A DNA stretch of 8,891 nucleotides from Saprospiraceae bacterium UBA2365 (GTDB lineage Bacteria > Bacteroidota > Bacteroidia > Chitinophagales > Saprospiraceae), in assembly GCA_002344345.1 (NCBI GenBank), contig DDTL01000177.1, forward strand, positions 7,798 to 16,688, read 5' to 3'. Shown piece by piece: positions 6,968-8,891 of this stretch (positions within the stretch are counted from its first letter, which is position 1; every line of letters begins with the position of its first letter). The notes under the pieces are model-generated. The model was not told where the DNA came from, searched no databases, and was given only the letters and a program-made list of their open reading frames with translations. The position numbers were made by a program, and so were the translations under genes.

Positions 6968-7003
6968 TGAAAAATGATTACTTTTTTATATTTTTCATGA
7001 AAA
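6968..7003. promoter_or_regulatory. AT-rich inverted repeats upstream of the Fic gene
   Basis: TGAAAAAT (6968-6975) and ATTTTTCA (6990-6997) are perfect inverted arms 14 bp apart. The right arm overlaps a 12-bp palindrome, TTTTCATGAAAA (6992-7003). The cluster lies 49-84 bp before the Fic start, where an operator could act. No good TAnnTTTG box with a spaced -33 element was found (TAACATTTG nearby has one base too many). The sequence is so AT-rich that this may be chance. Confidence 0.25.
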
Positions 7004-7072
7004 TTAATTATTTTGGCCAATACTACTGACATAATGTGTAAAAGAACTCTGGAAAAAGAAGGGATCATCATC

Positions 7073-7095
7073 TTACTTTCCGATACAGAAAGTAA
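7073..7095. repeat. Perfect 8-bp inverted repeat between the Fic and DUF4468-like genes
   Basis: TTACTTTC and GAAAGTAA flank a 7-nt centre (CGATACA). The intergenic region 6920-7207 otherwise shows no gene-like frame and no GC-rich terminator. The hairpin is about 110 bp past the DUF4468-like stop, has no T-run on either strand, and so is a poor intrinsic terminator. An operator or a weak 3'-end structure are alternatives. Confidence 0.4.
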
Positions 7096-7207
7096 AGTAT
7101 AGCATATATATAATTGGTTATTAGGTATTTAAGAAATATTATGAATAAATTAATTCAATATTAGCAACAATTTTTAAAAATAAATAGAGTAATTCCCCTT
7201 TTAAAAA

Positions 7208-7768
7208 CTAAAAATCATCTGAAATCGTCTTATCCACTTTGATCAATTCTTTCAAAATTATATTGATCTCATTTCTGAACTGATCTTTCATTTTTGCCCA
7301 TTCTTTTTTTGACTGATTATTCCATAAAGCACTTTTTGTCCAATTATCCGGTTGTTCTGAAGTAAACTTTGTTCCTGACTTCATGTGGATCATTTCTCCT
7401 GCAACATAATCAATATTATTGACTACAATCTTTGCTTTTCCATCTCTGGTGATTACATGGATATTATAACCAAAAAAACCTCCATCTTTGATTATTCCAT
7501 TATCATACTTTAACTTTTTACTTTTGCATTTTGCAAAAATCCTGCCTTCACCTTCATTAATTATATCTGATGGGATCAATGTTCCTTTATATGTTTTCAT
7601 CAAATTTACTTGAAACATGCTGAAGAGCTTAGATTGTGTCATAGAGCTGTCAAATGTAGCTATGTATTCAAAAAATGTTTCCTCCCCATCAACTTTCTCA
7701 ATAAAATCCTGAGAATAACTTAAATAAGGTACAATAAAAAGAAAAACTAATAAACTTACCTTGGTCAT
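7208..7768 (-). CDS. Exported DUF4468-like protein of unknown function
   Basis: The protein has 186 residues. Residues 1-20 form a signal peptide (hydrophobic 5-16, ending SYSQ), so it is exported to the periplasm or beyond. Residues about 33-120 resemble the DUF4468 (TBP-like fold) family of Bacteroidota: an opening beta-strand (FFEYIATFD), a helix of the LFSMFQVNLM type, a short GEGRIFAK strand, then IHVITRDGKAKIVVNNIDY, the strand pair with the charged turn common in that family. The last 50 residues are a charged, helical tail (KEWAKMKDQFRNEINIILKELI). Members have no established activity. The match is from memory of the pattern, not from a search. Base composition is visibly more AT-rich than in the peptidase gene. 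The next upstream gene lies 102 bp away on the same strand. The ATG at 7768 is supported by the signal peptide; the only ATG just upstream reads into a stop. Confidence 0.75.
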   Translation of the reverse strand: MTKVSLLVFLFIVPYLSYSQDFIEKVDGEETFFEYIATFDSSMTQSKLFSMFQVNLMKTYKGTLIPSDIINEGEGRIFAKCKSKKLKYDNGIIKDGGFFGYNIHVITRDGKAKIVVNNIDYVAGEMIHMKSGTKFTSEQPDNWTKSALWNNQSKKEWAKMKDQFRNEINIILKELIKVDKTISDDF

Positions 7769-7824
7769 ATCATAAAGGTTAATAAACTTTGATTTAACTT
7801 TTGCTCATGAATTTGATATATTAT

Positions 7825-7853
7825 ACCCAATACCAGAAGCTTAAAACCCAATA
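7825..7853 (-). promoter_or_regulatory. Pair of TATTGGGT direct repeats upstream of the DUF4468-like gene
   Basis: On the plus strand ACCCAATA occurs at 7825-7832 and 7846-7853, 21 bp apart, which is two helical turns. Both are followed by a base and then C. They lie about 57-85 bp before the start codon at 7768, where paired regulator sites could act. No clear Bacteroidota promoter was found in this 102-bp gap, so the gene may instead be read through from upstream. Confidence 0.3.
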
Positions 7854-7870
7854 TCATTTTTATTTACTGA

Positions 7871-8275
7871 TCAATTCAATTCCTTTTTTTTCTTCCTGAG
7901 GATATAATGATAGATGTGTTCACCTGGATTTTCGGTTATTGGGTATGCACTAATAAATTCATATCCATATCTATACATATAATTTAATGCATCTGCCATC
8001 GAGTTAAATTTTATAATTTGACCATTTTCATCCACTAACTCATTATTATCTTTTGGGTTTCTTGTTTGGCCATAGTCGACTTTAATTGAGGCATTAACAC
8101 TAAAACTTGATTGTCCACTCCCCACAATTTCAATGTATTCAGCATTTAATCTATCAGCCCTTATTCCGTTTCGAATTGGATTTATCTCATTATTTGAGGA
8201 ACTGATTGGCTTGATTTGCCCATAAGTAGTTATTCCAAACATTAGGAATAAGCCAATTAAGAATGTTTTACTCAT
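7871..8275 (-). CDS. Small exported protein of unknown function
   Basis: The protein has 134 residues, with a signal peptide over residues 1-20 (hydrophobic core FLIGLFLMFG, ending TYGQ). The mature part holds a beta-rich segment, AEYIEIVGSGQ to VDYGQ (45-70), then a turn with DENGQ, then FNSMADALNYMYRYGYEFISAY (90-111) and a final strand YHYILRKKK. The ALNYM...GYEFISAY part recalls the helix-plus-strand pattern of small DUF4177-type proteins, in which a conserved Gly-aromatic-Glu follows a helix. That resemblance is weak and was not checked by search. I recognise the general layout from other Bacteroidota exported proteins but know no function. The gene starts 14 bp after the stop of the upstream partial gene, so the two are very probably co-transcribed. 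Composition is AT-rich. Confidence 0.7.
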   Translation of the reverse strand: MSKTFLIGLFLMFGITTYGQIKPISSSNNEINPIRNGIRADRLNAEYIEIVGSGQSSFSVNASIKVDYGQTRNPKDNNELVDENGQIIKFNSMADALNYMYRYGYEFISAYPITENPGEHIYHYILRKKKKELN

Positions 8276-8289
8276 GAATTTATTTTTTA

Positions 8290-8891
8290 TTAATAAATCT
8301 TATCAAAATAAATTTTTCCTGTTCTTTTATTGATAACGATAACCCTAACTTTCTGAGCTGTAATAATATCTGATGTCATGTAATAAACTCCTTCTGGAAA
8401 TTTTTTCAAAATGTCATAAAACTTATACTCTATTTTCCTTTTAGTTGATGGTGTAAATAGGAAATAAATACTTATATAGCTTTTATCATTCTCCATTTCG
8501 AGACCATTTTCCACATTCATTGGAATAAAAAGAATTTCTTTAGTTCCTAAATCATAATATTCTGGAATTATCTCAATAAATTTTTGTGTTGGGAGTGAAC
8601 TAAATTGGATTTTGTATTTTGAATTATATTTCCAATGTTCAATAAAAAATGATTTAGGTGGTTTTGCATATTCAGTCCCTAAACCATAATTTAGGTTAAC
8701 TAAGATTTCAAACCGTTTTTTCTTAGTGTTATATCCCGCTGAACTAAAAAGCGTTTTGTCTTCATAATAATAGACGGTTTTATTTAGTTCAATTTTCTTT
8801 TTTTTCAGTTCATTAAGATCATCCTTATATCCTTCTGTCTTTTTAAAAACCTCTTTTTGAAGGTTTGTATGGTAACCTTGAACATAGTAAT
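8290..8891 (-). CDS. Partial gene of unknown function, 5' end outside the window
   Basis: Reading the minus strand from the window edge to the stop at 8290-8292, there is no stop codon for 199 residues, so the gene runs off the right edge and lacks its start. An internal ATG at 8520 could give a 76-residue product, but the open frame upstream of it is clearly protein-like, so that ATG is probably not the start. The visible part begins YYVQGYHTN, has a lysine-rich stretch (LNELKKKKIELNK), then a beta-rich region with many Tyr, Phe, Ile and Lys (for example KRFEILVNLNYG, KYKIQFSSL and KSYISIYFLF). It ends with VRVIVINKRTGKIYFDKIY. No family was recognised. It is followed 14 bp later by the small exported protein gene, in an apparent operon. 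Its cellular location cannot be judged without the N-terminus. Confidence 0.72.
   Translation of the reverse strand, partial: YYVQGYHTNLQKEVFKKTEGYKDDLNELKKKKIELNKTVYYYEDKTLFSSAGYNTKKKRFEILVNLNYGLGTEYAKPPKSFFIEHWKYNSKYKIQFSSLPTQKFIEIIPEYYDLGTKEILFIPMNVENGLEMENDKSYISIYFLFTPSTKRKIEYKFYDILKKFPEGVYYMTSDIITAQKVRVIVINKRTGKIYFDKIY

Noticed and set aside
6886..7071. A 61-codon minus-strand frame overlapping the Fic start
   Set aside because: It overlaps the well-supported Fic N-terminus in another frame, lies in very AT-rich DNA, and shows no protein-family features. A separate antitoxin here is not needed given the internal inhibitory motif.
7073..7095. Intrinsic terminator for the DUF4468-like gene
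   Set aside because: The 8-bp stem is AT-rich and not followed by a T-run on the minus strand, so it was listed only as an inverted repeat.

Overview
The window looks like a piece of chromosome from a Bacteroidota species. The reasons are that the coding starts lack clear Shine-Dalgarno sequences, two upstream regions carry the TAnnTTTG -7 box of that phylum, several exported proteins have signal peptides ending in ...YSQ, ...YGQ or ...MAQ, and DUF4468-like and S9A peptidase genes are typical of the group. No ribosomal RNA, tRNA or CRISPR array was seen.

Layout. Positions 1-660 hold a small lipoprotein gene on the plus strand that ends at a shared, probably bidirectional, terminator. Positions 664-2748 hold a secreted prolyl-oligopeptidase-type S9A peptidase on the minus strand with its catalytic triad intact. 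Positions 2804-5326 form one mobile or repetitive block: a 433-bp repeat (R1), an IS1634-like insertion sequence of 1657 bp with 13-bp perfect terminal inverted repeats and an intact DDE transposase gene, and a second direct copy of the 433-bp repeat (R2). The repeats abut both ends of the IS to the base and differ at only five positions. Each contains a strongly structured 157-bp core: a 19-bp outer stem enclosing a 21-bp-arm palindrome and a second hairpin. Positions 5378-6919 hold a 513-residue Fic-domain protein on the minus strand, with a canonical Fic motif and a near-canonical inhibitory motif. Positions 7208-8891 hold three AT-rich minus-strand genes: a DUF4468-like exported protein, a small exported protein of unknown function, and a gene cut off by the window edge.

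How they fit together. The peptidase, the Fic protein and the right-hand cluster show no shared pathway. The right-hand pair (8290-8891 and 7871-8275, 14 bp apart) is probably one operon, possibly including the DUF4468-like gene 102 bp further on. The most unusual object is the repeat-IS-repeat block. It resembles a transposon with long direct terminal repeats, or the scar of recombination between IS copies, and the IS has no visible target-site duplication. R1 also reaches into the likely promoter of the peptidase gene.
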